Shown: one piece after another, positions 37,252 to 47,794 of the stretch
Layout of the letters: each line of letters opens with the position of its first letter
Numbering within the stretch: the stretch's first letter is position 1
NCBI GenBank assembly: GCA_902635965.1
Contig: CACPQA010000007.1
Coordinates: 19,310 to 83,309 of the forward strand
From: an uncultured Bacteroidota bacterium
Lineage (GTDB): Bacteria; Bacteroidota; Bacteroidia; Flavobacteriales; Flavobacteriaceae
Length of the DNA: 64,000 nt
Reading direction: 5' to 3'
Translations under genes and position numbers: made by a program
Notes under the pieces: generated by a model
The model's input: only the letters and a program-made list of their open reading frames with translations
What the model was told of the DNA's origin: nothing
The model's database searches: none

Positions 37252-40200
37252 TTATCTTTTCATATAAACTTCATCATGGTTGAGCATTACATTTGCTACC
37301 ATGGAAAGTGCTGCGGTTTTATATAAATTTAAGGTTTTATCTCTAGGTTTTTTTCCATTTTTAAAAATATTGTATGCAAGTTTAGGGTTTTGCTTGAATT
37401 TTTTAAGCTGATCGTCATATAATTTTCTAAGTAATTCTATTTCCTTATCTCTAGGTTTTCTTGAGGTGCATAGACGGAAACCATGCTTTATTGATTCATC
37501 AATAGAGGAAGGCTTTTCCTTTTGAATCCTCTCTGCAAGAATTCTTGATGCCTCGACAAATTGAGGATCATTCAATAAAACAAGTGCCTGCAGAGGTGTG
37601 TTGGTTATTTCTCTTTTTACTGTACAAACCTCTCTTGTTGGTGCATCAAAAGTAGACATAGAAGGAGGTGGGTTTGTTCGTCTTATAAATGTGTACATGC
37701 TTCTTCGATATAAACTATCACCAGTTGACTCTTTGTAATTTAAAAGTTTAATTGAAAAATTAGATTTTTCTTTCCATAGACCTTTGGGCTGATACGGTTT
37801 AACACTTTTTCCACCAACATGTTTTACAAGTAACCCGCTAGCTGCTAATGCATTGTCTCTGATCATTTCAGCTGGAAGTCGGTAACTGTTACTTCTAGAT
37901 AGGAGTATATTGTCGGGATCAATTTCGACTTGCTTTTGACTTGGTTTAGAAGATTGCATGTAGGAGTGTGATGTTACCATTAATCTTAGTAAATCCCTGA
38001 TATCCCAATCCTTTTCCATGAAATAGTTGGATAGATATTCAAGTAAATTAGGATGTGATGGAAGTTGTCCTTGAACCCCAAAGTCACCAGGAGTATTTAC
38101 AATACCCCTGCCAAAAATCATTTGCCAATACCTGTTGACTGCAACTCTAGCAGTCAATGGATTTTTCTTATCGAATATCCATTTGGATAGACCCAGTCTG
38201 TTTTTGGGCATTTCAGCAGACATTTTGGGAAGTTTAGACGGAACATCTGCCTCAACTTCATAACTAGGTGATTGGTAACTTCCTCTGTCATAAAGAAAAG
38301 TCTTTCTTTTATCTTTCATCTCCTCCATGACCATAATCGTCTTGACATCAGAGATGTTTTTTAGCCACTGTTTTTTTAAATTTTGAATTTGATTTTTAAT
38401 TTTTTTTGTGGATATGTCATTGTAAACTAAATGCTCAACTTTATCTACATCATCTAAAAGCTTTTCGTCTATGTTGTATGCATTGTATAAATTTTTTAAT
38501 TCATAAGAACTTATTGATTTGTTAAAAATAAATAGTTCGTCCATTAAGCCTTCGACCCAACCATTATCTCCCGAGGAAAAATCTCCTGATGCTCCAATTT
38601 TGAGTGCTTGTTCTTGAAGGTAAATTCCGCTACTTGAAACGGGTAGTATTGATTTTTTTAAATTGTCAAAAACTACTTTTTTATTAATTTTTTCACCATT
38701 TAAGAATAAATTAATACCTGAAGAGTTTCCACTACCGTCATATGAAAAAGCTATGTGATACCAGTTGTTTACTTTCAAGGAGTCAACTGATTTAACATGA
38801 ATGGCGTCACCAGGTAGAGAACTAACAAGCCTTAGATTCAAATAATTTTTATCATCTAGGATTAAATCCCATCCTCTCCACCAAGAGTTTTTTCCACCGG
38901 TAGTAGTAAGTAAACTCTGGGTAAAACCTTTTTTTCTTTTTATAGTTTTAAACCAAAAAGCTCCAGAAAATGAATCTGTCCACTCAAAGTTTGGGACCTT
39001 TTCAACAAATACTTGATTACTGCCATCGAATTCCAATGCATTACCTTGTATGCCTTTTTTAAGCTTTTGATTAGTGTAAGAAGTGATATCTCGACTATTG
39101 TCAATAATATAATCTGTTTCACGCCCAAAAGAACCTTGAACTATAATTGTTTTATCATCACTTATTACTTTCTGTTTAATTATTTTATCAAAAGAAACTT
39201 TTTCAATTATATTTTTTTTGGATACAGCGCTAGATTCAAAATTTGAAAGCTTATCTGCGTATTTATAAAAATTATTTAATTCGGATATCTTAGCACTTAA
39301 CTCCTTCTGCTTGGCATCAATTGCAACTTCTAATTTGTTCAATTTTTTTTCAGTTTTCTGATCAGGTAGAAAAAGTAAGGGTCCAAAATCTCCATCATCG
39401 CCAGTCATTCCAATTTCTCTAGTTTGGTTAAAAAATGCTGATAGTTGATAATAATCTTTTTGAGAAATTGGATCAAATTTGTGATCATGACACTTTGCAC
39501 ACATAAGTGTTAGTCCCATTACGGCTGTACCTAAAGTTTCTGTTCTATCGAAAACGTAATTCAAACGCCACTCTTCATCAATGACACCTCCCTCGGCTGT
39601 CATGGGATTATTTCTATTAAATGCGGTAGCCAATTTCTCTTCTTTGGTAGCGTTTTCTCTCATATCACCGCTGAGTTGAACAGAAACAAATTCATCGTAA
39701 GGTGTATTGTTTTTAAATGCTTTTATTACCCAATCTCTCCAAGGCCACATAGTCCTTATGCCATCTGCATGAAGCCCGTGAGAATCAGCGTACCTAGAAA
39801 CATCTAACCAATCCATCGTTAATCTTTCTGCATGCTCATCACTTTCGAGGAGTCTATTTACAACATTTAAGTATGTATTTTTGTCGTTTGACTTAACAAA
39901 AGATTCAACCTCATCAATTGAGGGAGGTAAACCGGTCAAATCGAAATATAACCTTCTAATTAATTTTTCTTTAGAAGAGATAGGAGAAAACTCCAGTCCC
40001 TTTGTTTTAAGTTTTTTTGAAATAAAATAATCAATTGGATTTTTATATTGATCTGATGATGAGCTTGATACATGTTGTATTGGTAAAAAAGACCAATGTT
40101 CTTTCCACTCTGCTCCTTGTTCAATCCATTTTAAAAGGATTGCTTTTTCGGTATTTGTCAAACTTAAATTAGATTCAGGAGTTGGCATTACTTCATCGGG

Positions 40201-40506
40201 ATCATTTGATAAAATTCTGTGGGCCATTTCACTGCCGCTAATACTTCCGGGATCTATAGCCGTTCTTCCACTAGATAATTTCATAAATGCAGTCTTTTCT
40301 TGATCTAACCTAAGTCCAGCTCTTCTTGATTTTTCGTCAGGTCCATGGCAAGAGTAACATCTATCGGAAAGTATTGGTTTTACATGATAATTGAAATCAA
40401 CTTTTTCTGGAATTTGGTCATATTTAACCTCAACCTCTTTGGGTACTGTAAGTGTACATCCATATAAAAGAAGGAGCAAAATAAAAGTTAAATATCTCAT
40501 ACCCAT
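37252..40506 (-). CDS. PSCyt1-DUF1549-LamG-DUF1553 planctomycete-type secreted protein
   Basis: A 1084-residue lipoprotein (lipobox LLLYGC, Cys17). Domains in order: PSCyt1 haem c domain with CYSCH at 50-54 and the likely axial methionine in VMPTP; DUF1549 (about 155-365) ending with a second CAKCH; a concanavalin/LamG-like insert around 480-660 (FAWFKT- and NNWYHIAFSYDG-type strands); DUF1553 (about 765-1030, including NRYWQMIFGRGIV and RSMYTFIRRTNPP). Start at M3 is possible. This protein and the DUF1501 gene form the core planctomycete pair. Role unknown; two haem sites suggest electron transfer. Confidence 0.9.
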   Translation of the reverse strand: MGMRYLTFILLLLLYGCTLTVPKEVEVKYDQIPEKVDFNYHVKPILSDRCYSCHGPDEKSRRAGLRLDQEKTAFMKLSSGRTAIDPGSISGSEMAHRILSNDPDEVMPTPESNLSLTNTEKAILLKWIEQGAEWKEHWSFLPIQHVSSSSSDQYKNPIDYFISKKLKTKGLEFSPISSKEKLIRRLYFDLTGLPPSIDEVESFVKSNDKNTYLNVVNRLLESDEHAERLTMDWLDVSRYADSHGLHADGIRTMWPWRDWVIKAFKNNTPYDEFVSVQLSGDMRENATKEEKLATAFNRNNPMTAEGGVIDEEWRLNYVFDRTETLGTAVMGLTLMCAKCHDHKFDPISQKDYYQLSAFFNQTREIGMTGDDGDFGPLLFLPDQKTEKKLNKLEVAIDAKQKELSAKISELNNFYKYADKLSNFESSAVSKKNIIEKVSFDKIIKQKVISDDKTIIVQGSFGRETDYIIDNSRDITSYTNQKLKKGIQGNALEFDGSNQVFVEKVPNFEWTDSFSGAFWFKTIKRKKGFTQSLLTTTGGKNSWWRGWDLILDDKNYLNLRLVSSLPGDAIHVKSVDSLKVNNWYHIAFSYDGSGNSSGINLFLNGEKINKKVVFDNLKKSILPVSSSGIYLQEQALKIGASGDFSSGDNGWVEGLMDELFIFNKSISSYELKNLYNAYNIDEKLLDDVDKVEHLVYNDISTKKIKNQIQNLKKQWLKNISDVKTIMVMEEMKDKRKTFLYDRGSYQSPSYEVEADVPSKLPKMSAEMPKNRLGLSKWIFDKKNPLTARVAVNRYWQMIFGRGIVNTPGDFGVQGQLPSHPNLLEYLSNYFMEKDWDIRDLLRLMVTSHSYMQSSKPSQKQVEIDPDNILLSRSNSYRLPAEMIRDNALAASGLLVKHVGGKSVKPYQPKGLWKEKSNFSIKLLNYKESTGDSLYRRSMYTFIRRTNPPPSMSTFDAPTREVCTVKREITNTPLQALVLLNDPQFVEASRILAERIQKEKPSSIDESIKHGFRLCTSRKPRDKEIELLRKLYDDQLKKFKQNPKLAYNIFKNGKKPRDKTLNLYKTAALSMVANVMLNHDEVYMKR

Positions 40507-40552
40507 TAATGAAAAGCTAATTTACTAAAAAACACACATTTATCTACGTTTT

Positions 40553-40560
40553 CAAATCTA
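40553..40560 (-). promoter_or_regulatory. -7 promoter element of the planctomycete-type operon
   Basis: On the minus strand TAGATTTG matches TAnnTTTG exactly, about 50 bases before the start of the PSCyt1/DUF1553 gene. A correctly spaced -33 TTG is not evident. It lies in the 161-base gap after the UnbV triplet and could drive the block down to SusD1. Confidence 0.4.
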
Positions 40561-40667
40561 TTGACTAAGTCCAATGAATTTTCATGATTGCAATAACTTA
40601 ACACTATATGTTATTTGTTTTACTTATTAAAAAAATTTTTCTTATAATTAAAATCATACTACGAGAT

Positions 40668-43600
40668 TTATTTTAGGGAAGCAGCTTTCAAAGAATATAT
40701 GTAATCATTATTTGAAAATATCAATTGGTTGTCATCAAAATCTAAAATAGCTCTATAATCTTTACTAATTGGTAAGGGAAGGTTTTTTGTATTTTTAAAA
40801 TACATTTTTTCTGTATCTAAATCCAATAATAATCCCCCAGGATTAGCACTAGAAAATCCAAGTTCAGTAACATATTTACTAAAATTACCTACATAAATTA
40901 AATCATTTGAATTTTTAAAAAATTTAAAATCCTCAATGCAACTAAGTTGTGCTGAAGGAGGTAAAGCATATTTTTTAAAGCTTCCTTCTTTATTTATAAA
41001 AATTGAAGATTCAAGATCATAAATATATTTTATCTCAAGAATATCGTTTTCCCCCTTACCTGTTAGAGATTTAATATCTTTAATTTTTGAAAAATTATTA
41101 TAATTAGGAAACTTCTTTTTTAAAAAAGGTAGCTGTTTATCTAGTTTATCTTTTGATGAAAAAGGGACATATTTTCCAAAAAAATCATAAAATATGATTG
41201 GGTCCGGTTGCTGGTTCCCATCGAAGTCATCAAGGTATAATTTTACAGGTTTTTTAATTGAAGGCTTCCATTTAAAGTTTGTCCCAGCATTTCCAGCAAT
41301 TATGTCAATCTTGCCGTCTTCATTGAAATCCTTTATATCAACTACATTCCATAATCCATTTGTTCCAGAGAGTCCATACTCAAAAGTTTTATTTATAAAT
41401 TTAAAATCATCTTCCTGAATTAAAACAGTTATTGGCATCCAATCACCGACTAAAACAATGTCCTCTTTTCCATCGGAGTTAATGTCAACCCATTTACTGT
41501 CTGTCACCATTCCATATCTTTGTTGCTGAACTGGTGATAACGTATTATCTTTGTTATTTACCAAAAAAAAGCTGTAAGGACTTAGTCCATAAAAACCAGT
41601 AATTGACCTTGATCCTACAAACAAGTCATCATAGCCATCATTATTAAAATCGGAGACTGAAACTGATGAACCGTTGGTCCTTGGGAGAAAGATTTTAAGA
41701 CGTGTGAAATTCCCCAAACCATCATTTAAATAGACACGATCCATATAATTTTTGTCTAATTCTTTATACTCGTTTCCGCCACTTACAACATAAAGGTCAA
41801 GGTCCCCATCATTGTCTATATCAAAAGCTGCCGCGTCTGTATCTTCAAATTTATTATCCTTTTGTAAATCAAAATTTTTAACCTCGTCAAAACCTTTATT
41901 TTTTGTAGAAAGAAAAACTCTACCTCTTTGGAATTTCGCACCCCCCATAAAAAAATCTTCAAGACCATCATTATTAAAGTCTGCTTTAACAACTGCTGGA
42001 CCTTCAAATGACAATCTTTCAGGAATTAACCTTTCTTTCTGATAATCATAATACTCAGTTTCTTCATGTTTAATCGGAAGATAACTTACATTTAATTTAG
42101 TTGGTTTTTTAATTTTGATATCAACTTCATCTTCAAAATTATAGTCCCCTTTAGAGATGGATACACTTTGATTAGTATCCGTGATTATCTTTCTTTCTTT
42201 ATGCCCATCTGGCCATCTTATAATTAAGGAGTCAATTTTTTTGTTTTCTCCCAAACCAAAAAAAACATTATGTGAAGAAGAGGACTGAAACCCTCTAGTT
42301 GTGATATTTTCCTTAACAAGTTTATTACCATTTACATATAGTTCAATTCTCGATCCCTTTGTTACGGGATATTTAGAATTTCCAGCTAGTTTTATAGAAA
42401 TAAAGTTTGATTTTTCAGTTAAATTTTCAAGAATGGTAGCCTCAGAATTCAAATTATTTAAAATGATATCTAAATCTCCATCAAGATCTAAGTCTGCGTA
42501 TGCAGCACCATTGCTATAAGAGGGTACACCTGTATTAGATGAATTTACTTTTTCAAAATTTAAATCTCCATTATTCTTAAATAAAATATTTGGAATTTTA
42601 AGAGTTGGCATCTTATCAATAAGGTTTTTCTTGAGTACATCCTGCCTTGAGTTATTGTACTCTGTAAAGTCTACATTGCTTAAGTAATTAATGTAATCTA
42701 AATCATTGGGTCGTTTAAGTATACCATTGGATATAAAAATATCTTCTTTACCGTCAGAATCAAAATCTTGTAACAAAACGCCCCAACTCCAGTCTGTTGC
42801 ATGTGTATTGGTTTGAATCGCAACATCATAAAAAGTATTGTTACCACTATTAATTTGCATATGGTTTCTTGAAAATTGCTGTTCAAATCCTAAATCTTTT
42901 TTAATTCTTGATATTTTATCCAAATCCTCACCACCAGATTTCAAAAAGATTTTTGGATCGTATGGCATCATATCTGTTGTAAAAACATCTAGCTTTCCAT
43001 CCTGATTTAAATCGGCAACATCAACTCCCATTGTGAAATGAGATGTATGACTCATTGACTTTTTTATTGACTCAGTAAATGTTTTGTCTTTATTATTTAT
43101 GTATATATAATCGTTTTCATGAAAATCATTCCCAACATAAAGGTCTAACCAGCCGTCATTGTTAAAATCAGTTGAAGTTAGAGCTAGTCCGTAACCCAGG
43201 GGGCTATCATAAATCTTCGACTCTTTAGTGACATCTATGAACTTTTTATCTTTTTCGTTTAATCTATTTTCAAAGAACTTGTCACCAGATAATTCATCCG
43301 ATTCTCTTCTTTTTTTTGAGCTCCCGTAGCTTCTTACAGTATGAATTGCATGGTTCATTAAATAAATGTCTAAGTCTCCATCTTTATCGTAATCCAAAAA
43401 TGTAGAATGGGTTGAAAAACCAGAAAAATCTAATCCCAATTGAGAAGAACTTTCTGTGAAAGTCATGTTTTTATTATTGATGTAAAGTAAATTATGTGTT
43501 CCTTTTGGACTAAGAGGACTGACTTTGCAAACATATATATCTAAATACCCATCATTGTTTACATCCTCAAAGCTAACTCCATTAGACCACGACACATCGG

Positions 43601-43937
43601 TTTTGATTCCTGATTTTAAGGTGATATCTTGAAATTTTAAATTCCCCAAGTTTAGATATAACCGGTCAGAGACTTGATTTCCTGAAAAATAAATATCCTC
43701 TAATCCGTCGTTATTTATATCTCCGATTGCCACACCTCCACCGTTATAATAGTACAAATACTCAATAATATTAACTTTCGTTTTATACGTGAGTTTATTT
43801 TTAAAATTTATTCCCGTATCTAAGTAATTTAATGTCCTAAATTTTATAGTACTTTCATCCTTCTTGTCTAACTTATTACAAAAAAGCATTAATAAAAAAG
43901 AAGCTATTAAGAGTATATTTGATTTTTCTTTGATCAC
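40668..43937 (-). CDS. FG-GAP/ASPIC-UnbV (CRTAC1-like) lipoprotein, copy 1
   Basis: A 1089-residue lipoprotein (lipobox MLFC, Cys20). An N-terminal set of FG-GAP/VCBS beta-propeller repeats (GGVAIGDINNDGLEDIYFSG, FEDVNNDGYLDIYVC, DYDKDGDLDIYLMN) is followed by an ASPIC/UnbV domain (about 520-600; TRGFQSSSSHNVFFGLGE, IIRWPDGHKER), then a second propeller set and a C-terminal tail. Asp-rich calcium-type loops recur throughout. In Bacteroidota such proteins sit beside SusCD pairs; a surface binding role is likely. Last of three paralogues, seven bases after copy 2. Confidence 0.9.
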   Translation of the reverse strand: MIKEKSNILLIASFLLMLFCNKLDKKDESTIKFRTLNYLDTGINFKNKLTYKTKVNIIEYLYYYNGGGVAIGDINNDGLEDIYFSGNQVSDRLYLNLGNLKFQDITLKSGIKTDVSWSNGVSFEDVNNDGYLDIYVCKVSPLSPKGTHNLLYINNKNMTFTESSSQLGLDFSGFSTHSTFLDYDKDGDLDIYLMNHAIHTVRSYGSSKKRRESDELSGDKFFENRLNEKDKKFIDVTKESKIYDSPLGYGLALTSTDFNNDGWLDLYVGNDFHENDYIYINNKDKTFTESIKKSMSHTSHFTMGVDVADLNQDGKLDVFTTDMMPYDPKIFLKSGGEDLDKISRIKKDLGFEQQFSRNHMQINSGNNTFYDVAIQTNTHATDWSWGVLLQDFDSDGKEDIFISNGILKRPNDLDYINYLSNVDFTEYNNSRQDVLKKNLIDKMPTLKIPNILFKNNGDLNFEKVNSSNTGVPSYSNGAAYADLDLDGDLDIILNNLNSEATILENLTEKSNFISIKLAGNSKYPVTKGSRIELYVNGNKLVKENITTRGFQSSSSHNVFFGLGENKKIDSLIIRWPDGHKERKIITDTNQSVSISKGDYNFEDEVDIKIKKPTKLNVSYLPIKHEETEYYDYQKERLIPERLSFEGPAVVKADFNNDGLEDFFMGGAKFQRGRVFLSTKNKGFDEVKNFDLQKDNKFEDTDAAAFDIDNDGDLDLYVVSGGNEYKELDKNYMDRVYLNDGLGNFTRLKIFLPRTNGSSVSVSDFNNDGYDDLFVGSRSITGFYGLSPYSFFLVNNKDNTLSPVQQQRYGMVTDSKWVDINSDGKEDIVLVGDWMPITVLIQEDDFKFINKTFEYGLSGTNGLWNVVDIKDFNEDGKIDIIAGNAGTNFKWKPSIKKPVKLYLDDFDGNQQPDPIIFYDFFGKYVPFSSKDKLDKQLPFLKKKFPNYNNFSKIKDIKSLTGKGENDILEIKYIYDLESSIFINKEGSFKKYALPPSAQLSCIEDFKFFKNSNDLIYVGNFSKYVTELGFSSANPGGLLLDLDTEKMYFKNTKNLPLPISKDYRAILDFDDNQLIFSNNDYIYSLKAASLK

Positions 43938-43944
43938 AATAATT

Positions 43945-46900
43945 TTAAAATTTAAATACCTCTATCTTGTCATTATTTTTAGAAACAAAAACATTCTTAT
44001 CAGATATTAAAATATCTCTAATTTCTCCTTTCACAAAGAAACCTTTTCCATCTCGGTGATATTTAAACTTCAAATTACCAAGATTTTCTAGGTATAATCC
44101 AAAAGAAGCATCGTAAATACCAATTTCTGGTTTTACGTCATATAAATTGCCTCCTAGTAAAATATCTTTATCTCCATCATTGTCAAAATCGTAACTATTA
44201 ATTGAATAAACTGGACTAAATTGTGTTTCTTTTGGAATACTTATTTTCTCAAATTCAAATCCCTCCTTTTTTATGTATATTGAAGTCTCTAATGTATTAA
44301 CAATATGGATATCAGATTGGTTAAGAATTTTTTGATCAAAAATCTTGGTTATATCTGCCGTTTTAAATGATTCATAATCGGGGAATTTTTTCTTTAAGCT
44401 TTTAATCTGATCAATCAAATCATGACGTAAGGCGTAAGGGTAATCTTTTCCGTTTTCGGCTTCAAAACAAATTATTCCTTCTCCAAAGCCATTTTTATCA
44501 AAATCATTATAATATAACCTTAGAGGTTTAGACTTGCTCGCATTAAATCTTGAATTTAAACCATGATTACCAACGATCAAATCATTTTTACCATCATTAT
44601 TTAAATCTGTAATGTGAATTTCGTTCCACCACCCTTTCTCATCTAAAAGTTTATTTTCAATTCGGACGAATTGTGACCCTTCATTTTTAAAAATATTGAT
44701 TCCCATATATTCTCCTACTATAATAAGATCCAAATTGCCGTCAGAGTCTATATCCTCAAATGAGGCATCTGTGATCATCCCGATATTAGTTAGCTCAGGA
44801 GCTGTTTTTTGGGTTTGATTTGAAAAATTACCTTTGCCATCATTCATTAAAATAAAACCAGAGCCTGGTAAACCATAACTCCCAATTTTAATTCTTTCAC
44901 CTACAAATAAATCTAGATCACCATCGTTATCAATGTCACCAGATGTTACTACACCGGTACTTATTTTATTGTTTACATCGGGAAGGGTTTGGTTTGAATC
45001 AATAAATTCACCCTTGCCGTTATTTATAAGTAATCTATCATATAAAGTCTGGGAGTATATTGAGTGCTCTACACTACCACTTGAAAAATATAAATCTAAA
45101 TCACCGTCATTGTCAGCATCAAAGGGTAAAATTTCAGAATTTTCAATATTCTTTAAATGATTAAATATTTTGTTGTTTTTTTTGTCTAGGTAGTAATCAG
45201 ACCCATTTTTTATTAATATTTGAATGGAATTACCTTTTGATGAGGAAATTAAAATATCTTCTTCATTGTCCCCATTGATATCTCCTTTGGTCATTTTAGG
45301 TCCCTCACTGCTACACATGTGATAAATGAGTCTCTCTCTGTTAAAATCTACAAAATTACTCTCCTTGTGAATGACATTTGGTTTAATTTCAGTTTTAAGA
45401 AACAAAGGTTTAGTAACCTTAATACTTGAAGAATCCTCTGAATATTCGACTGCATCTTTTTCATTTAGCGTTACTGTTTGATTGACACCTATATTTTTTA
45501 AAAAAGTTTTTTTACCATGAGGCCAAACAACTTCTACATCGACATTTATGGCATCACCTAATCCGAAATTTGGTCTAATATCAACGGTTGATTGGAAACC
45601 TCTTGCAGGTTGGACTTCCTGGGTTTGTATACCGTTTTTGGTTTTTACAATAATTTTAGCCCCAATCGCATTTACATTTTTATCGAGCCCCTTCAATTCA
45701 AATTTTATATAATTATTTGTGTTTTTGCTTTTGTTTTCATAAACAAAAACAGGCATATTTACGTTATTTACAATTAAATCTAAATCACCATCATTATCTA
45801 AATCGCCGTAAGCAGAACCGTTGGAAAAACTCGGCATATCTAAACCTGAATTTATGTAAGAATTGAAATTAATACCATTTACATTCTTGTAGGCGTGATT
45901 TGGAACTTTTTCTGAAGGAATTATTTCAATTAATCTCTTATAGTCAACCTCGTTATTCATAACAATTGACTTAACAACTTCTGCATTAGATATATATTGC
46001 AAATAGTCTTGATCGGTAAGATCTTTATAAATTCCATTTGCAATAAATAAATCTTTATATCCATCGTTTTCCATATCAAAAAAAAGTGCCCCCCAGCTCC
46101 AATCCGAGGCTTCAACTCCTGCAAATCTTCCTATCTCACTGAAGGTTTGATTTCTGTTGTTTAAATGCAAGACATTCCTTGTAAATTGATGATAATATCC
46201 GTTTTTTACAACATATTGGTATTTATTCCAATCCTCGAAGGTTGTAACCGATTTTAATCTTTCGTACTTTGAAGGAAGCATCTCTGTGACAAAAATATCA
46301 TTGAAGCCGTCATTATCAATGTCAGCAAGATCAGCACCCATAGACGCGCCACTTATAGACTTCATTTGATTGGTTAGATCTTCGGTAAAAGTTCCATCTC
46401 TATTATTAATATACAAATAGTCCCTTTCAAAAAAATCGTTGCTAACAAAAATATCCTCCCAACCATCTCCATTGGTGTCTCCGACGGTTACTCCTAACCC
46501 AAAACCAATAACACTTCCATAAATGTTTGATTCTTCACTTACATCTTTAAAAACCCCTTCCACATTTTCCATTAATTTATCACCACCAAGCAAATCTCTT
46601 TTTGGTCTCTCGTTTTTAGTCAAATTAAATGAACCTATAGCCTGATAAGAATTATTCAAAATATATACATCTAAATCTCCATCTTTATCGTAATCGAAAA
46701 AGCTTGCGTGAGTCGAATATCCTTTGTCGTCAAGGTTATAATTTGAGGCAGATTCAGTAAAAGTCAAGTCTCCGTTATTTATAAAGAGTTCGTTTTGCTT
46801 ATTATCACCTTTGATGTCACCTGAATTACACACATATATGTCTAATAAACCATCGGAATTAATATCCACCATAGTTACTCCAGTAGACCAAGCCTTGGTA

Positions 46901-47208
46901 CCACCAACATTAGCTTGACTTGTAATATCCTCAAAATTAAAATTGCCTTTATTTAAAAAGAGTTTATTTTTATTTTGATTTGATGTTAAGTAAAGATCAA
47001 TTAGTCCATCATTATTGATATCTCCTAATGCAACACCTCCTCCATTGTAAAAATTTCTATACTTGTAGACATTAAAATCATTATCAAAACCCAGATCATT
47101 TGAAAAACTAATGCCAATTTTACTGTTGTCCTTTAATTCAAAAAGATTCTTATTTTTTTGACATGATGTCAAAAATAGAAACAAAAAAATAAAACGCACA
47201 TTAATCAT
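43945..47208 (-). CDS. FG-GAP/ASPIC-UnbV (CRTAC1-like) lipoprotein, copy 2
   Basis: The open frame starts at 47217; ATG at 47208 gives a compact lipoprotein signal (MINVRFIFLFLFLTSC). About 1087 residues with the same architecture as copies 1 and 3: N-terminal FG-GAP repeats (GGVALGDINNDGLIDLYLTS, DINSDGLLDIYVC), ASPIC/UnbV domain (ARGFQSTVDIRPNFGLGD, VVWPHGKKT), a second propeller and a C-terminal tail. It overlaps the small lipoprotein gene upstream by eight bases. Confidence 0.9.
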   Translation of the reverse strand: MINVRFIFLFLFLTSCQKNKNLFELKDNSKIGISFSNDLGFDNDFNVYKYRNFYNGGGVALGDINNDGLIDLYLTSNQNKNKLFLNKGNFNFEDITSQANVGGTKAWSTGVTMVDINSDGLLDIYVCNSGDIKGDNKQNELFINNGDLTFTESASNYNLDDKGYSTHASFFDYDKDGDLDVYILNNSYQAIGSFNLTKNERPKRDLLGGDKLMENVEGVFKDVSEESNIYGSVIGFGLGVTVGDTNGDGWEDIFVSNDFFERDYLYINNRDGTFTEDLTNQMKSISGASMGADLADIDNDGFNDIFVTEMLPSKYERLKSVTTFEDWNKYQYVVKNGYYHQFTRNVLHLNNRNQTFSEIGRFAGVEASDWSWGALFFDMENDGYKDLFIANGIYKDLTDQDYLQYISNAEVVKSIVMNNEVDYKRLIEIIPSEKVPNHAYKNVNGINFNSYINSGLDMPSFSNGSAYGDLDNDGDLDLIVNNVNMPVFVYENKSKNTNNYIKFELKGLDKNVNAIGAKIIVKTKNGIQTQEVQPARGFQSTVDIRPNFGLGDAINVDVEVVWPHGKKTFLKNIGVNQTVTLNEKDAVEYSEDSSSIKVTKPLFLKTEIKPNVIHKESNFVDFNRERLIYHMCSSEGPKMTKGDINGDNEEDILISSSKGNSIQILIKNGSDYYLDKKNNKIFNHLKNIENSEILPFDADNDGDLDLYFSSGSVEHSIYSQTLYDRLLINNGKGEFIDSNQTLPDVNNKISTGVVTSGDIDNDGDLDLFVGERIKIGSYGLPGSGFILMNDGKGNFSNQTQKTAPELTNIGMITDASFEDIDSDGNLDLIIVGEYMGINIFKNEGSQFVRIENKLLDEKGWWNEIHITDLNNDGKNDLIVGNHGLNSRFNASKSKPLRLYYNDFDKNGFGEGIICFEAENGKDYPYALRHDLIDQIKSLKKKFPDYESFKTADITKIFDQKILNQSDIHIVNTLETSIYIKKEGFEFEKISIPKETQFSPVYSINSYDFDNDGDKDILLGGNLYDVKPEIGIYDASFGLYLENLGNLKFKYHRDGKGFFVKGEIRDILISDKNVFVSKNNDKIEVFKF

Positions 47209-47794
47209 ATTTACCACTCATATCTTCAATTCTAACAGCTACATCTTTAGAATTTACTAAATAGGCTAAAATTCTCCTATTCCCATCTATTTTTACTTCT
47301 GTTGAAAGATTATTTTCAAAGTTAACTTTAAAAAAATCATTTCCAGGAAACCACTCTCTTAAAGTATCTTTTAACTGAACTAAAAGATTATCAGAGGATA
47401 AATCCTTATTCCAGCTAGACCACCCAGTAAAATAAAATCTCATTTCCATTCCCTTCATTATTTTTTTTTCATTAAAAATTCCATTGAAAGACATTTTAAT
47501 ATTACTTCCCTTTACTGCATCATCTTTTGATTCAAGAATTAACTCTGGGTTTAAACTCCTCTGACCTGAAACGATTAACTTTTTCTGATTGAGCTTATAA
47601 CAAATATCAAAATAATCTTGTCTTGACTGTCCAATTTTCATATCAAAAATTAAGTCATTGTACTCATTTTTATTTTCAAGTTCCCGATTTAATACTTTAG
47701 TGTACTCAGATTGATTTTTACAACCAAAAACGAGCATTCCAAAAATTATAATAATAGATATTCTATTTATATTCAAAAAATTTAGTTTTTTCAT
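47201..47794 (-). CDS. Small lipoprotein of unknown function between UnbV paralogues
   Basis: A 197-residue protein from the ATG at 47794 (open frame from 47806). The signal ends in a lipobox (MLVFGCKN). The mature part is short and mixed alpha/beta with Trp- and Asp-rich stretches (FYFTGWSSWNKDL, WFPGNDFFKVNF); I recognise no family. It overlaps copy 3 upstream by 32 bases and copy 2 downstream by eight, so it is translated with them and is likely a partner of the UnbV proteins. Confidence 0.72.
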   Translation of the reverse strand: MKKLNFLNINRISIIIIFGMLVFGCKNQSEYTKVLNRELENKNEYNDLIFDMKIGQSRQDYFDICYKLNQKKLIVSGQRSLNPELILESKDDAVKGSNIKMSFNGIFNEKKIMKGMEMRFYFTGWSSWNKDLSSDNLLVQLKDTLREWFPGNDFFKVNFENNLSTEVKIDGNRRILAYLVNSKDVAVRIEDMSGKYD

